Source: DATKMG01 sp035541995
Lineage (GTDB): Bacteria > Acidobacteriota > Terriglobia > Versatilivoradales > Versatilivoraceae
DNA: 15,630 nt
Assembly (NCBI GenBank): GCA_035541995.1
Contig: DATKMG010000237.1
Span: 1-15,630 of the forward strand
Direction of reading: 5' to 3'
Shown: in pieces, positions 1 through 7,996 of the stretch
Layout: each line of letters starts with the position of its first letter
Numbering within the stretch: the stretch's first letter is position 1
Notes under the pieces: model-generated
Databases searched by the model: none
What the model was told of the DNA's origin: nothing
The model's input: the letters and a program-made list of their open reading frames with translations, nothing else
Program-made: the position numbers and the translations under genes

Positions 1-33
1 AAGGTTCTCACCTTTTTCTATTGTAAAACTACG

Positions 34-1410
34 CTATGCGTCGCTGAAATCGACCATCACCGGCGCCCTGCGAAAACCCTTGGTTTTGACTGCAGCAAAG
101 ATAATTCCACCCAGAATCCAAAATCCGCCAACGATCTTAGCGGGCATTGCCAGGTTCCACCAAATCCATGAGCAGAACAGGAAGCCCAAGCCCGGTAAAA
201 TTGCGTCTTTCAAAAGTCGCCTTTGATCTCTAGGTTCCCCCACGAAGTAGAGTTGATAGACCGCCGCCAGGTTTACTCCCATAAAAGACAAAAAAGCTCC
301 GAAGTTTAATAACTCTCCGGCCAGCTCGTAGCTCAGCGACACGCTGCCGAAATAGGCTATGATTCCAATCATCCATATGTTGAAGGAAGGATTATTCCTT
401 TTAGGATCAAGGTAGGCGAACGGGCGTTTCGGAAGGACGCTATCGCGACCCATGCCGAACAACAGGCGGCCTGCGCCAACCTGTCCGGCTAGGCCGCTAC
501 CCAGCATGGCAATGACCAAGATCAGCGACATTCCTTGAAAAAGCAAGGGCCCTCCCACCCGTTGGCTCATGTCCATGAAAGCAGTTTCGATGTTGGTGTA
601 GCTTTGATAGTCCGGCCAGACCAACTGGCCTAGATAGACCAGCAAACCACCAAACAGTCCGGTAAAAAGGCATACCAACACAGTAGCCACTAGAACACTG
701 CGTTTGGGATTCTTGACGTCCTCAGCCAGGGTAGTGACGGCGTCAAAGCCGGTATAGGTTAATGCTGCAAAGGCCGTTGCACTTTGGATGGCCCGAAAAT
801 CAAACGTCTCGGGATTATAGAACGGCATCGTAGAAAAAATGCCTCGCCAGCCGGTGGCATGGAACAGGTAGCGAATGGCGAGCACGATGAAGGTGAAGAG
901 GACTACAAGCATTACGCTGAGGAGAACCTCGTTGGCGCGCGCCGTGGCTCGGACACCACGTAAATTTAAGAAAGTCATGAAGCCAACAAAAACTGCCGCT
1001 AAAATGGGGAACGGCACTTCTGGCACCAGTCGGTGAAGGGTGAGAGTGCCAAACATTGTGCAAAAGAGCGGGATGAGGATGTAATCCAGGAGCATCGCCC
1101 ATCCGGCCAGAAAGCCCAAATGGGGGTTAATTCCGCGTCCCACATAGGTGTATGCCGAGCCGGCCGAAGGATACAGTGCTGCCATCCGCCCGTAACTGAA
1201 AGCTGTTAGCAGCATAGCCACCATGGCAATCAGAATGGTATCCACGGCGTGACCCCTCGAGCGCGCCACCGCCAGTCCGAAGACAGTGACTGGCGCGCTG
1301 GGAGTTACGGCGATAATTCCATATATGATCAGGTCCCAGAGGGTCAGTACCCGCCGAAGCCGCGGTATAACAGCCACACCCGCGGAATTTTCCATCGTAG
1401 TCTTTCCCAT
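34..1410 (-). CDS. APC-superfamily amino acid/polyamine-type permease
   Basis: A 458-residue, very hydrophobic protein with about 12 predicted membrane segments, the usual length for the amino acid-polyamine-organocation (APC) family. Family signatures are visible: an unwound first helix (IIYGIIAVTPSAPVTVFG, about 28-45), the conserved YPSAGSAYTYVGRGINPHLG stretch (about 80-99), the cytoplasmic-loop motif YTGFDAVTTLAEDVKNPKR (about 219-237) and GxGRLLFGMGRDSVLPK (about 311-327). It would sit in the inner membrane and carry an amino acid or amine by proton symport or exchange; the substrate cannot be read from sequence. The start at 1410 has an AAGGGA element about 11 bases upstream; a second ATG lies five codons in, so either start is possible. 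The gene is divergent from a sugar kinase, so a shared regulated interval (1411-1794) is plausible. Nothing in it looks broken. Confidence 0.93.
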   Translation of the reverse strand: MGKTTMENSAGVAVIPRLRRVLTLWDLIIYGIIAVTPSAPVTVFGLAVARSRGHAVDTILIAMVAMLLTAFSYGRMAALYPSAGSAYTYVGRGINPHLGFLAGWAMLLDYILIPLFCTMFGTLTLHRLVPEVPFPILAAVFVGFMTFLNLRGVRATARANEVLLSVMLVVLFTFIVLAIRYLFHATGWRGIFSTMPFYNPETFDFRAIQSATAFAALTYTGFDAVTTLAEDVKNPKRSVLVATVLVCLFTGLFGGLLVYLGQLVWPDYQSYTNIETAFMDMSQRVGGPLLFQGMSLILVIAMLGSGLAGQVGAGRLLFGMGRDSVLPKRPFAYLDPKRNNPSFNIWMIGIIAYFGSVSLSYELAGELLNFGAFLSFMGVNLAAVYQLYFVGEPRDQRRLLKDAILPGLGFLFCSWIWWNLAMPAKIVGGFWILGGIIFAAVKTKGFRRAPVMVDFSDA

Positions 1411-1794
1411 CTAACAGATTCCCTTGAAAATCGTTCTCGCCGAGGGCCACGAGCCCAATCTGAAATCACCATTTCTTCCGCGCTCGCGCACCCAATTGGC
1501 GCATGACCATAGCCAATACGACCACTAAAAGACAGCCTCTAGGTTTGCAGCCAGACTATCAAACTCACAAGGTTTGTCTATAGAAATTAAGTATTTGTTT
1601 ATTGAAAAAATACTATTCAGGTAATGGGAATTCAATCTGAGTAAGCCCGGGAAATGCTCCCAGCTTTAATTTCCGGCTGAGGTGGGGAGATTCTTTTTTT
1701 CCAAGCAAAAAAGCAGGATCTTCATATAAACTCTGCTGAAACAAATGGTACAAGATGCAAAGATGCACGATGGGCATTCCTGGAAGCGAGGACT
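1411..1794. other. 384-bp divergent intergenic region, A+T-rich centre
   Basis: This interval separates the divergent permease and kinase genes and should hold both promoters. No convincing gene is present. The centre (about 1560-1620) is clearly A+T-rich and contains an imperfect inverted repeat, GTATTT at 1591-1596 against AAATAC at 1608-1613, which could be an operator or just A/T skew. A TATAAA hexamer at 1725-1730 could be a -10 box for the kinase, but I see no well-spaced -35 box. These assignments are by eye and weak. Confidence 0.4.
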
Positions 1795-3279
1795 ATGAGT
1801 TTAATTGGGATTGACGTAGGTTCCAGTTCAGTAAAGGTCGGAGTCTACCGCTCAAATGGCAAGCCTCTCGCCCATGCCTCCAAAACTCTGACTCCGAGAC
1901 GACCGCAACCCGGTTGGTGGGAAATAGAACCGGAAGAAGTGTGGACTGCCACTTTGAACGGGTTGCGTCACGTGCTTGGGGCCCGGGCTGTTCAGCGGGA
2001 CCCCCCTGTCATGATGGCTATCTCTGCCTCTGGAAGGGAAGCCTTTCCTGTTGACCAGAACGGAAGCCCGCTGGGGCCCTGCATAATGGCTGGCGATGTT
2101 CGCGGCACTGAGTTTGAATTGTCCTCCGCCTCGCGCATGAGTATCCCCGATTGGTACCTGGCATGCGGTCATCTCCCCGAACGAATGGATCCTGTCACTC
2201 GCCTTCTGTGGTGGCGCCAACATCATCCATCGATTACGAAAAGGATGAGGTACTTTCTGGGTTGGCACGAATTCCTGACCCTCCGCCTTGGTGGGAAGGC
2301 AATCACAGATAAAGGCCTGGCTGGAAAATGGATGATTTACGACCTCGCATTGGGAGGCTGGTCTCCCCAACGGCTGACCGAGTTTGATATAGAGCCCGGG
2401 ACGTTGCCCACTGTCCGGCCATGGGGAGAAATCATTGCGGAATTGAAACCAGAACTCGCTGCAGAACTGGGAGTCACCAAGGCGCTGAAAATAGCCGTGG
2501 GGGGATTCGACGCATCCTGTGCAACATTGGGAACCGGGGCGTCGGGAAAGGGCGTTGGAGGGCTTGTCTCCGGATCCTGGGAAGACCTGATTGTTCCCAC
2601 TGACCGTCCGCCTTCGGTAGAGATTTTGAACCGGGCTATGTCACTTGGTCCTCATCCGGGAGGCGGCGGCCTCGCTGTCTTCGCGCTCAGTCCAAACGGC
2701 ACGGTTGTCCTGGATTGGGCAAGGAGCTTTACAGGTCTTTCCTTGAGGACGCTCAACCACAACCTCGAAAACAGTGGCCCTCAACCCTCCCCTGTCCTGG
2801 CAATTCCCCACTTCTCAGGGGCAACCGTTCCATGGGGGCACAAGAGGGAATCCCGAGGAACACTGACAGGTCTTACTCTGGCCAGTTCTTCCACCGATGT
2901 CACAAAGGCGCTGATGGAAGGGATTGCCTATGATTTGTGTCTGACTTTCGAATCTCTTCGTCAGGCTGGAATGAACATAACCTCGTTACGAGCGGCAGGA
3001 GGCGGGACACGCTCAGACTGGTGGACCCAACTGAAAGCCGATTTGCTCGGAGTCCCGATCGAAGTCACTCATCATCCCGAGCCCGGAACGCTGGGTGCCG
3101 CACTGCTGGCAGGCCTGGCGGCAAAGATCCACCCTACCCTAGAACACGGTTCAAGCCAGTGGGTTTCCCCCAACCGCCGCTTTGAACCGGTCTCTGAAAG
3201 AGGGAACCTCCACCGAGAGAATTTTGAAGCCTATCGGAAGAAAGCGGGTCAATTGATCCGCCTGAATGGACGGGGGTAA
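1795..3279 (+). CDS. FGGY-family carbohydrate kinase (xylulokinase-like)
   Basis: A 494-residue protein of the FGGY sugar kinase family, which phosphorylates a sugar or polyol with ATP in the cytoplasm; length is normal for xylulokinase/gluconokinase-like members. The N-terminal phosphate-binding motif GIDVGSSSVKVGVY is at about 5-18, the likely catalytic aspartate lies in GGFDASCATLG (D239), and the C-terminal adenosine-site signature AAGGGTRSDWWTQLKADLLG is at about 400-419, followed by PEPGTLGAALLAG. The first motif has SSSVK where xylulokinases often have TSS.K. The start is supported by GCGAGGA just before ATG 1795, although the spacing is short. The Gfo/Idh oxidoreductase gene follows on the same strand 208 bp downstream, so the two may act on the same compound. 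The exact substrate is unknown: FGGY subfamilies cannot be separated by eye. Confidence 0.92.
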   Translation: MSLIGIDVGSSSVKVGVYRSNGKPLAHASKTLTPRRPQPGWWEIEPEEVWTATLNGLRHVLGARAVQRDPPVMMAISASGREAFPVDQNGSPLGPCIMAGDVRGTEFELSSASRMSIPDWYLACGHLPERMDPVTRLLWWRQHHPSITKRMRYFLGWHEFLTLRLGGKAITDKGLAGKWMIYDLALGGWSPQRLTEFDIEPGTLPTVRPWGEIIAELKPELAAELGVTKALKIAVGGFDASCATLGTGASGKGVGGLVSGSWEDLIVPTDRPPSVEILNRAMSLGPHPGGGGLAVFALSPNGTVVLDWARSFTGLSLRTLNHNLENSGPQPSPVLAIPHFSGATVPWGHKRESRGTLTGLTLASSSTDVTKALMEGIAYDLCLTFESLRQAGMNITSLRAAGGGTRSDWWTQLKADLLGVPIEVTHHPEPGTLGAALLAGLAAKIHPTLEHGSSQWVSPNRRFEPVSERGNLHRENFEAYRKKAGQLIRLNGRG

Positions 3280-3320
3280 CTGTGAAACAAACCAAGGGTT
3301 GGGAAGTGCTGGGTATTGGC

Positions 3321-3407
3321 ATTGGTGCCAATTTAAGCCAGAGTGAACCCTGTAGGGGTTCAATACGAAGAGCCACGGGGTTCAATTTGGCTTATGTTGG
3401 CGCCAAT
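3321..3407. repeat. Nested palindromic element between kinase and oxidoreductase
   Basis: The outer arms ATTGGTGCCAATTTAAGCC (3321-3339) and GGCTTATGTTGGCGCCAAT (3389-3407) are inverted repeats matching at 16 of 19 positions. Inside them GAACCC (3345-3350) can pair with GGGTTC (3356-3361), and GGGGTTCAAT occurs twice as a direct repeat (3355-3364 and 3377-3386), so alternative inner hairpins are possible. No U-tract follows, so it does not look like a standard intrinsic terminator. It could be a dispersed REP-like element or a structured mRNA segment separating two co-transcribed genes. Confidence 0.7.
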
Positions 3408-3477
3408 GTGCGCTGTGTCGCATCCACAATCTAAAAACTAAACGGGACTTGTGCCCATCCACTTCAATAATCTTAAT

Positions 3478-3484
3478 GGGAGGA
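3478..3484 (+). promoter_or_regulatory. Shine-Dalgarno GGGAGGA deciding the oxidoreductase start
   Basis: GGGAGGA ends three bases before ATG 3488 (GGAGG core four bases away). An in-frame TTG lies at 3449 and another ATG at 3476, but only 3488 has a ribosome binding site and starts directly at the Rossmann strand (MGNLRFAMFGTG). Confidence 0.75.
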
Positions 3485-3487
3485 CAA

Positions 3488-4516
3488 ATGGGTAATTTAC
3501 GGTTTGCAATGTTCGGAACGGGGTTTTGGGCTCATTTTCAGCTTGCCGCATGGAAGGAACTGAAAGGCGTGGAATGCGTGGCCATATACAACCGAACGCG
3601 CTCCAAAGGAGAAAAATTCGCCCGCGATTTTGGAGTTCCGGCCGTTTATGATGATCCGGAGGAGTTATTTCGGCGCGAGAAGCTGGATTTTGTTGACATT
3701 GTGACCTACCCATTCACCCTTAATCATTTTGTGAAGCTGGCAGCGGCACACAAAATCCCCGTTATCAGCCAAAAGCCCATGGCTCCATCTCTGGCCATTG
3801 CGGAGGAAAATCTGCGAGTTTGCCGCGAAGCGGGGGTACCCTATTTCATCCATGAGAACTGGCGCTGGCAGAATCAGATCAGGGAGCTAAAGAAGGTCCT
3901 CGACAGCGGCGCGATCGGGGTTCCGTTCCGCGCCCGGATCTCCATGGTGTCCGAATTTCCTGTATTCATCAATGAACCGCAACTCAAAACTCTGGAAGAA
4001 TTCATCCTGACGGATATGGGAACTCACCTCCTGGATATCGCACGGTTTTATTTTGGCGAGGCCCAACAGTTGTATTGCCAGATCCATCGTGTTCATCCGG
4101 ACTGCAAGGGAGAAGATGTGGCAACCGTGATGATGTTGATGGGAGGCAAGACCACCGTGACCTGCGAACTGGGTTACCCCGAAAATCATGTCGAGCATGA
4201 GTACTTCCCGGAAACCATGATCTTTGTGGAAGGAAACAAGGGAACAGCTGAACTCGCAAAAGACTTCTGGCTGCGGGTGACGACCAAGGGTGGAACCCAT
4301 GCCAAACGTCATCCCCCCGTTCGGTACCCATGGGCTGATCCGGACTACCTTGCAGTCCACTCCAGCATCGTCCCCTGTAATGCGGATTTCCTGCGGGCCT
4401 TTCGAGGCGAGGGTAAAGCAGAAACGACAGGCGAGGACAACTACAAGACATTGAAGCTGGTGTTCGCCGCCTACGATTCGGCACGGGCCGGAAAAGCCAT
4501 ACACTTCGACCAATGA
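3488..4516 (+). CDS. Gfo/Idh/MocA-family NAD(P)-dependent oxidoreductase
   Basis: About 342 residues from ATG 3488, the usual size for this family of NAD(P)-dependent dehydrogenases acting on sugars, inositols and related compounds. The N-terminal Rossmann fold opens with FAMFGTGFWAHFQLAAW (glycine-rich dinucleotide loop), and AIYNRTRSKGEKFARDFG is the usual second-strand region. The conserved lysine motif appears as SQKPMAPS (Q where most members have E), and the substrate-domain motif as DMGTHLLDIARFYFGE, carrying the His/Asp usually placed in the active site. The C-terminal half is the alpha/beta substrate and oligomerisation domain. It lies downstream of the FGGY kinase on the same strand, suggesting oxidation of a sugar or sugar-like compound in the same pathway. 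Substrate and cofactor preference cannot be determined from sequence alone. Confidence 0.93.
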   Translation: MGNLRFAMFGTGFWAHFQLAAWKELKGVECVAIYNRTRSKGEKFARDFGVPAVYDDPEELFRREKLDFVDIVTYPFTLNHFVKLAAAHKIPVISQKPMAPSLAIAEENLRVCREAGVPYFIHENWRWQNQIRELKKVLDSGAIGVPFRARISMVSEFPVFINEPQLKTLEEFILTDMGTHLLDIARFYFGEAQQLYCQIHRVHPDCKGEDVATVMMLMGGKTTVTCELGYPENHVEHEYFPETMIFVEGNKGTAELAKDFWLRVTTKGGTHAKRHPPVRYPWADPDYLAVHSSIVPCNADFLRAFRGEGKAETTGEDNYKTLKLVFAAYDSARAGKAIHFDQ

Positions 4517-4590
4517 GGATTGCCCGGATCAGTTTGCCGGAACTCTTCACCAGCCTGACTTAATGTGGCTGTTGTCCAGGAGTGAAGATT

Positions 4591-4756
4591 AACCGCGGAG
4601 ACGCGGAGTCACAGAGGGCAAACCAGAATATATATAAGGCCGCAGATTAACGCCGACACCCTTTGTGGCGAGTATTGCGGGTTAGTGTTCTTCAGAGTTC
4701 TTCGGATTCCATCCGCGTCATCCGTGTCCCAACATCTTCTCCGCGCCTCTGCGGTT
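4591..4756. repeat. 166-bp palindromic repeat of the 'NRGDAE' type
   Basis: The termini AACCGCGGAGACGCGGAG (4591-4608) and CTCCGCGCCTCTGCGGTT (4739-4756) are inverted repeats matching at 16 of 18 positions. The interior carries the CGCAGATTAACGC and ATCCGCGTCATCCGTGT stretches typical of dispersed non-coding repeats that, when translated, read like NRGDAE.../INTDEH. It fills the gap between two convergent genes (oxidoreductase end 4516, CRTAC-like end 4779), so it may also act as a bidirectional transcription stop. A related copy sits at 11237-11296. Membership in a genome-wide family is inferred from memory of such repeats and has not been searched. Confidence 0.7.
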
Positions 4757-4778
4757 GATTTTTAGTCGTGCCCGAAAG

Positions 4779-7700
4779 CTAAGGACGCTGGGGCGGAGGG
4801 GCTTGCTGGCCGGCAGTTGCGGGAGGAACGAGCTTGGCTAACAAACGGGCTTTAGCCAACTCCTCCTCTGCCGATGGATCGTTACTCGCCTTCAATACCA
4901 GTCCGAGACCCATGTGGGCCAAGGCAAACCCAGGGTGTAACCGGATTGATAGTCTGAAGGCCTGAGCCGCCTCCGGCAACCGGTTTAGCCGAGCGAGGAC
5001 TAACCCCTGGTTGTAAGCAACAGCTGCATTAGAAGGGTCCTTCATCAGCGCTTCAGTGAATGCCTTCAATGCTTCGTCCAGTTTCCCTTCTTTCATCAGC
5101 TGCAGCCCTTGGGAGTTGGCGGAATCAGCGAGGCGAGCGTTGGAAGCTTGTTCCGTCAAATGGCGCACTCTATCGAGATATGGCTGGGCTTCTTCTTCTC
5201 TCCCCTTCGATTTCAACAAGGCCGCCAGCTCCTCTAGCGCTTTGACCAAATCCGGCCTTAATCGGACTGCAGACTGATATGATTTTTCAGCTTCTTCTAC
5301 CTTATCCTGTTGGGCGTAAAGCTTTCCCAGTTCGGTGTAGGCCTGCGCCATTCCGGATTTGAGGCGAACAGCCTCTTCCAAGTGCGACTCCGCCTGAGGC
5401 AACTGGTGAAGCTCGAGTAAGAGCTTGCCAAGCTGATAGTGGGCACTCGCGTCTTTGGGTTCGTCTGCCAGGGCTGCTTCAAACTCCTTGACAGCCGCAG
5501 TTAAATCTCTGCTCCCCACCAAGGCCAATCCCAGATAGTAGTGCCCGCCGCTCAGCTTGGGATCCAGATCGAGCGCTTTCCGAAAGGACTGGATCGCTTC
5601 GGGGTATTTCTCCAGGGCATATTGCTTTTGACCGAGCATCAGACGTGCATCAGCGTTTTGAGGAATCAGAGGTATGGTCTCTTGAAAAAGGGCCAGTGCC
5701 TCGGAGAGGTTTCCTTCTAGTTCCATCAGGTGACTGATATTGATTCGTGCATCCACATGCTTGGGATTGACCTGGAGAATGGTCAGGAATTGGTCCATGG
5801 CTTGACCGAATTTCTCTTTGCCTTGACGCGCCAGCGAGATCCCAAGAGCCAGGCGCGCCTCGAGGGAACCCGGATCGAGGGCTACAGCCTTCTCGAAGGC
5901 TTCTGCCGCTTCTGCGTTCTTCCCTTCCTTCAACAACGCCTGGCCAATCCGGTATTGAGCCGACACGGTTTGCTGATCACGGGCCCTAGTAGAAGGACTC
6001 TTCCCGTCTCCGATTCTCCCAATTGTGGTTGGTGGCTGCCTCTCACCCGGGGCTTCAGTTCGAGGGGCTGTGATAATTCTGACTGAACCGGTTGCGGGCT
6101 CTTCGACCTTCAGAAACTGGTCCGGCTTGGGAGCGGTAAGGACTTGTTCAATACCACTGGGCCACTGAATACGGACCTGTTTGATCGCTTCTTCCTTGCC
6201 AATCCCGAAAAAAACCCGACGATCATTGGCAGAAAGATAACTTGCAGTGGTACTAACCATATTGAATTGGGTCTTGCCACTCTGGCTGGTCAGCATGACC
6301 TTGGCCCCTATCCCGTCCCGGTTGCTCTTGGTCCCACGCAGGTCCAGGGCAATCCAATGATTCCTGTTGCCACCCTCGTTGCGTGCAAGGTAGGCGTCAC
6401 CATTGCAATTGGAAACTACGATGTCCACGTCTCCATCGTTATCCAAATCGCCAAAGGCTGCGCCCCGACTGGCATAGGCTCGGCTGAAGATCTCTCCGGA
6501 ACGGGCAGAGACATCTACGAAGTTCCCCTCAGAACGTTTCAAGAGCAAGGGTTTTTGCTTATAGCTTAAGTGCGGCGAAGTCACCTCGATATTGTCCATG
6601 ACGTGACTGGCGGCTACGAACAGGTCCTTGCTGCCGTCATTGTCATAATCGAAAATCCTCATGCCCCATCCAGAGAACAACCGCGTGATCTCACCCAAAT
6701 TGGAGGTCATCGATTCATAGGTGAACGTGCCATTGCCATTGTTATGAAAGAACGAGAACAACTGATACGGCAAAGCCGTGGTCACGATGTCTGGAAACCC
6801 GTCGTCATCAAGATCGGCGAAGTCAGTACCCATCCCTGCAAAGGTGTTGCCCATCTCCGAGTAGCCCACTCCTGCCATGACCCCGACCTCGGTAAATGTT
6901 CCGTCACCATTGTTTTTGAACAGAAATTGGGGTTGCGCATCGTTGGCCACATATATATCCATGAAACCATCATTGTTGAAGTCCGCAATCGAAACTCCGA
7001 GACCTTTCCCTTTGCTGGCCTTAATGTGGCTGGCCTCGCTGACGTCGGTGAATGTGCCGTCTCCATTGTTGTGGAACAGGTAGTTGGAGATCGCTTCAAA
7101 TTCGTCTGGATGACAGTAAGCCCGGCCTCCCGGTATATTGAATCCGCAAAACAAGCTGCCTGCCCTGAAGTTCCACTCCATGTAACGGCTCACAAACAGG
7201 TCGAGGTAGCCATCGTTGTCATAGTCCAGGAACGCAGCGCTGGTCGCCCAGCCTTCCGTGTGAATCCTCGCCTTCTCAGTCACATCCGAAAAAGTCCCGT
7301 CTCGGTTATTGTGGTAAAGGATGCACTCCCCATAGTTGGTGACAAAAAGGTCCGGGTAGCCATCATTGTCATAGTCTCCAGTGGCCACTCCCATCCCATA
7401 ACCTCTTCCCTGGAGGCCGGCCTTTTCGGTGACATCAGTAAAGGTCCCGTCGTGGTTGTTCCTGAACAAACGATTCCAATACTCAGGTCTTGACTTGTCG
7501 AGCGGTTCTCCATCGGGCTGTGGGTCTTTGAGCCTGGCGCCATTCACAAAAAAGATATCCATCCAGCCATCCTGGTCGAAATCGAAAATAGCGACTCCTC
7601 CAGTCATTGTTTCAATCAAGTACTTGAATGGGGTGGCAGAGTTGCGATGCAGGAAATGAAGACCTGACTGCTGGGTGACATCGACAAACTGGACTTCTTC

Positions 7701-7790
7701 GGTCGAGGCAGAGGCTCTGTCGCCGAGCAGTGCGATGGTCATGGCGGCGAAAACCAGCGCAAGAAGTCGGCGGGGCAGGTTCCCTCCCAT
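4779..7790 (-). CDS. Secreted FG-GAP/CRTAC1-type propeller with ASPIC/UnbV domain and C-terminal TPRs
   Basis: A 1003-residue protein with a Sec-type signal peptide (RR, then hydrophobic LLALVFAAMTIALLG, cleavage probably near ASA/28). Seven Ca-binding blade motifs of the DxDxDGxxD type follow: FDFDQDGWMD (69-78), GDYDNDGYPD (138), LDYDNDGYLD (188), ADFNNDGFMD (269), ADLDDDGFPD (325), FDYDNDGSKD (380) and GDLDNDGDVD (447), indicating a seven-bladed integrin-like propeller. An ASPIC/UnbV domain occupies about 476-565 (NHWIALDLRG...GIGAKV...IQWPSG). After a Pro/Thr-rich linker, about ten TPR units fill 610-990, followed by a QAPPPQRP tail. The protein is probably exported; the function of such fusions is not known, though TPRs usually bind protein partners. 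No clear ribosome binding site precedes 7790, but the signal peptide supports this start. The only odd sequence feature is long antisense open frames caused by the repeated codons. Confidence 0.93.
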   Translation of the reverse strand: MGGNLPRRLLALVFAAMTIALLGDRASASTEEVQFVDVTQQSGLHFLHRNSATPFKYLIETMTGGVAIFDFDQDGWMDIFFVNGARLKDPQPDGEPLDKSRPEYWNRLFRNNHDGTFTDVTEKAGLQGRGYGMGVATGDYDNDGYPDLFVTNYGECILYHNNRDGTFSDVTEKARIHTEGWATSAAFLDYDNDGYLDLFVSRYMEWNFRAGSLFCGFNIPGGRAYCHPDEFEAISNYLFHNNGDGTFTDVSEASHIKASKGKGLGVSIADFNNDGFMDIYVANDAQPQFLFKNNGDGTFTEVGVMAGVGYSEMGNTFAGMGTDFADLDDDGFPDIVTTALPYQLFSFFHNNGNGTFTYESMTSNLGEITRLFSGWGMRIFDYDNDGSKDLFVAASHVMDNIEVTSPHLSYKQKPLLLKRSEGNFVDVSARSGEIFSRAYASRGAAFGDLDNDGDVDIVVSNCNGDAYLARNEGGNRNHWIALDLRGTKSNRDGIGAKVMLTSQSGKTQFNMVSTTASYLSANDRRVFFGIGKEEAIKQVRIQWPSGIEQVLTAPKPDQFLKVEEPATGSVRIITAPRTEAPGERQPPTTIGRIGDGKSPSTRARDQQTVSAQYRIGQALLKEGKNAEAAEAFEKAVALDPGSLEARLALGISLARQGKEKFGQAMDQFLTILQVNPKHVDARINISHLMELEGNLSEALALFQETIPLIPQNADARLMLGQKQYALEKYPEAIQSFRKALDLDPKLSGGHYYLGLALVGSRDLTAAVKEFEAALADEPKDASAHYQLGKLLLELHQLPQAESHLEEAVRLKSGMAQAYTELGKLYAQQDKVEEAEKSYQSAVRLRPDLVKALEELAALLKSKGREEEAQPYLDRVRHLTEQASNARLADSANSQGLQLMKEGKLDEALKAFTEALMKDPSNAAVAYNQGLVLARLNRLPEAAQAFRLSIRLHPGFALAHMGLGLVLKASNDPSAEEELAKARLLAKLVPPATAGQQAPPPQRP

Positions 7791-7996
7791 TGTTCAAGCA
7801 GTCGGCAACATACTGTCAGCGGACCGTTCCAATGCCAGGATATTATACCACGGCTTTCGTGCTGAAAGGCCTAACGAAGATGCAGGGAAAGGTCCGGCTT
7901 AAGATCTTACAGCGTCCGTCATGCTTGAACTGCGACTTGCCCTTCAAGTGTGCACTTTAAACTGCGCCGGCCTGACTGAGTTCATAGACCTTCTGG

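Noticed and set aside
3301..3420. CRISPR-like or intrinsic-terminator reading of the palindromic interval
   Set aside because: There is no regular repeat-spacer spacing and no T-tract after the stem.
3449..3487. Upstream TTG start for the oxidoreductase
   Set aside because: The extra residues (CPSTSIILMGGQ) precede the Rossmann strand and the Shine-Dalgarno sequence lies within them, upstream of ATG 3488.
4002..4550. Minus-strand open frames opposite the oxidoreductase
   Set aside because: The Gfo/Idh protein on the plus strand is unmistakable and the antisense frames read as low-quality, Pro/Arg/Ser-rich sequence.
6144..7493. Long plus-strand open frames (141 and 307 codons) opposite the propeller gene
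   Set aside because: They are antisense shadows of the repeated DxDxDG and DGTFTDV codons of the real gene; the repetitive translation (VAIVVIV...) has no family likeness and no ribosome binding site.
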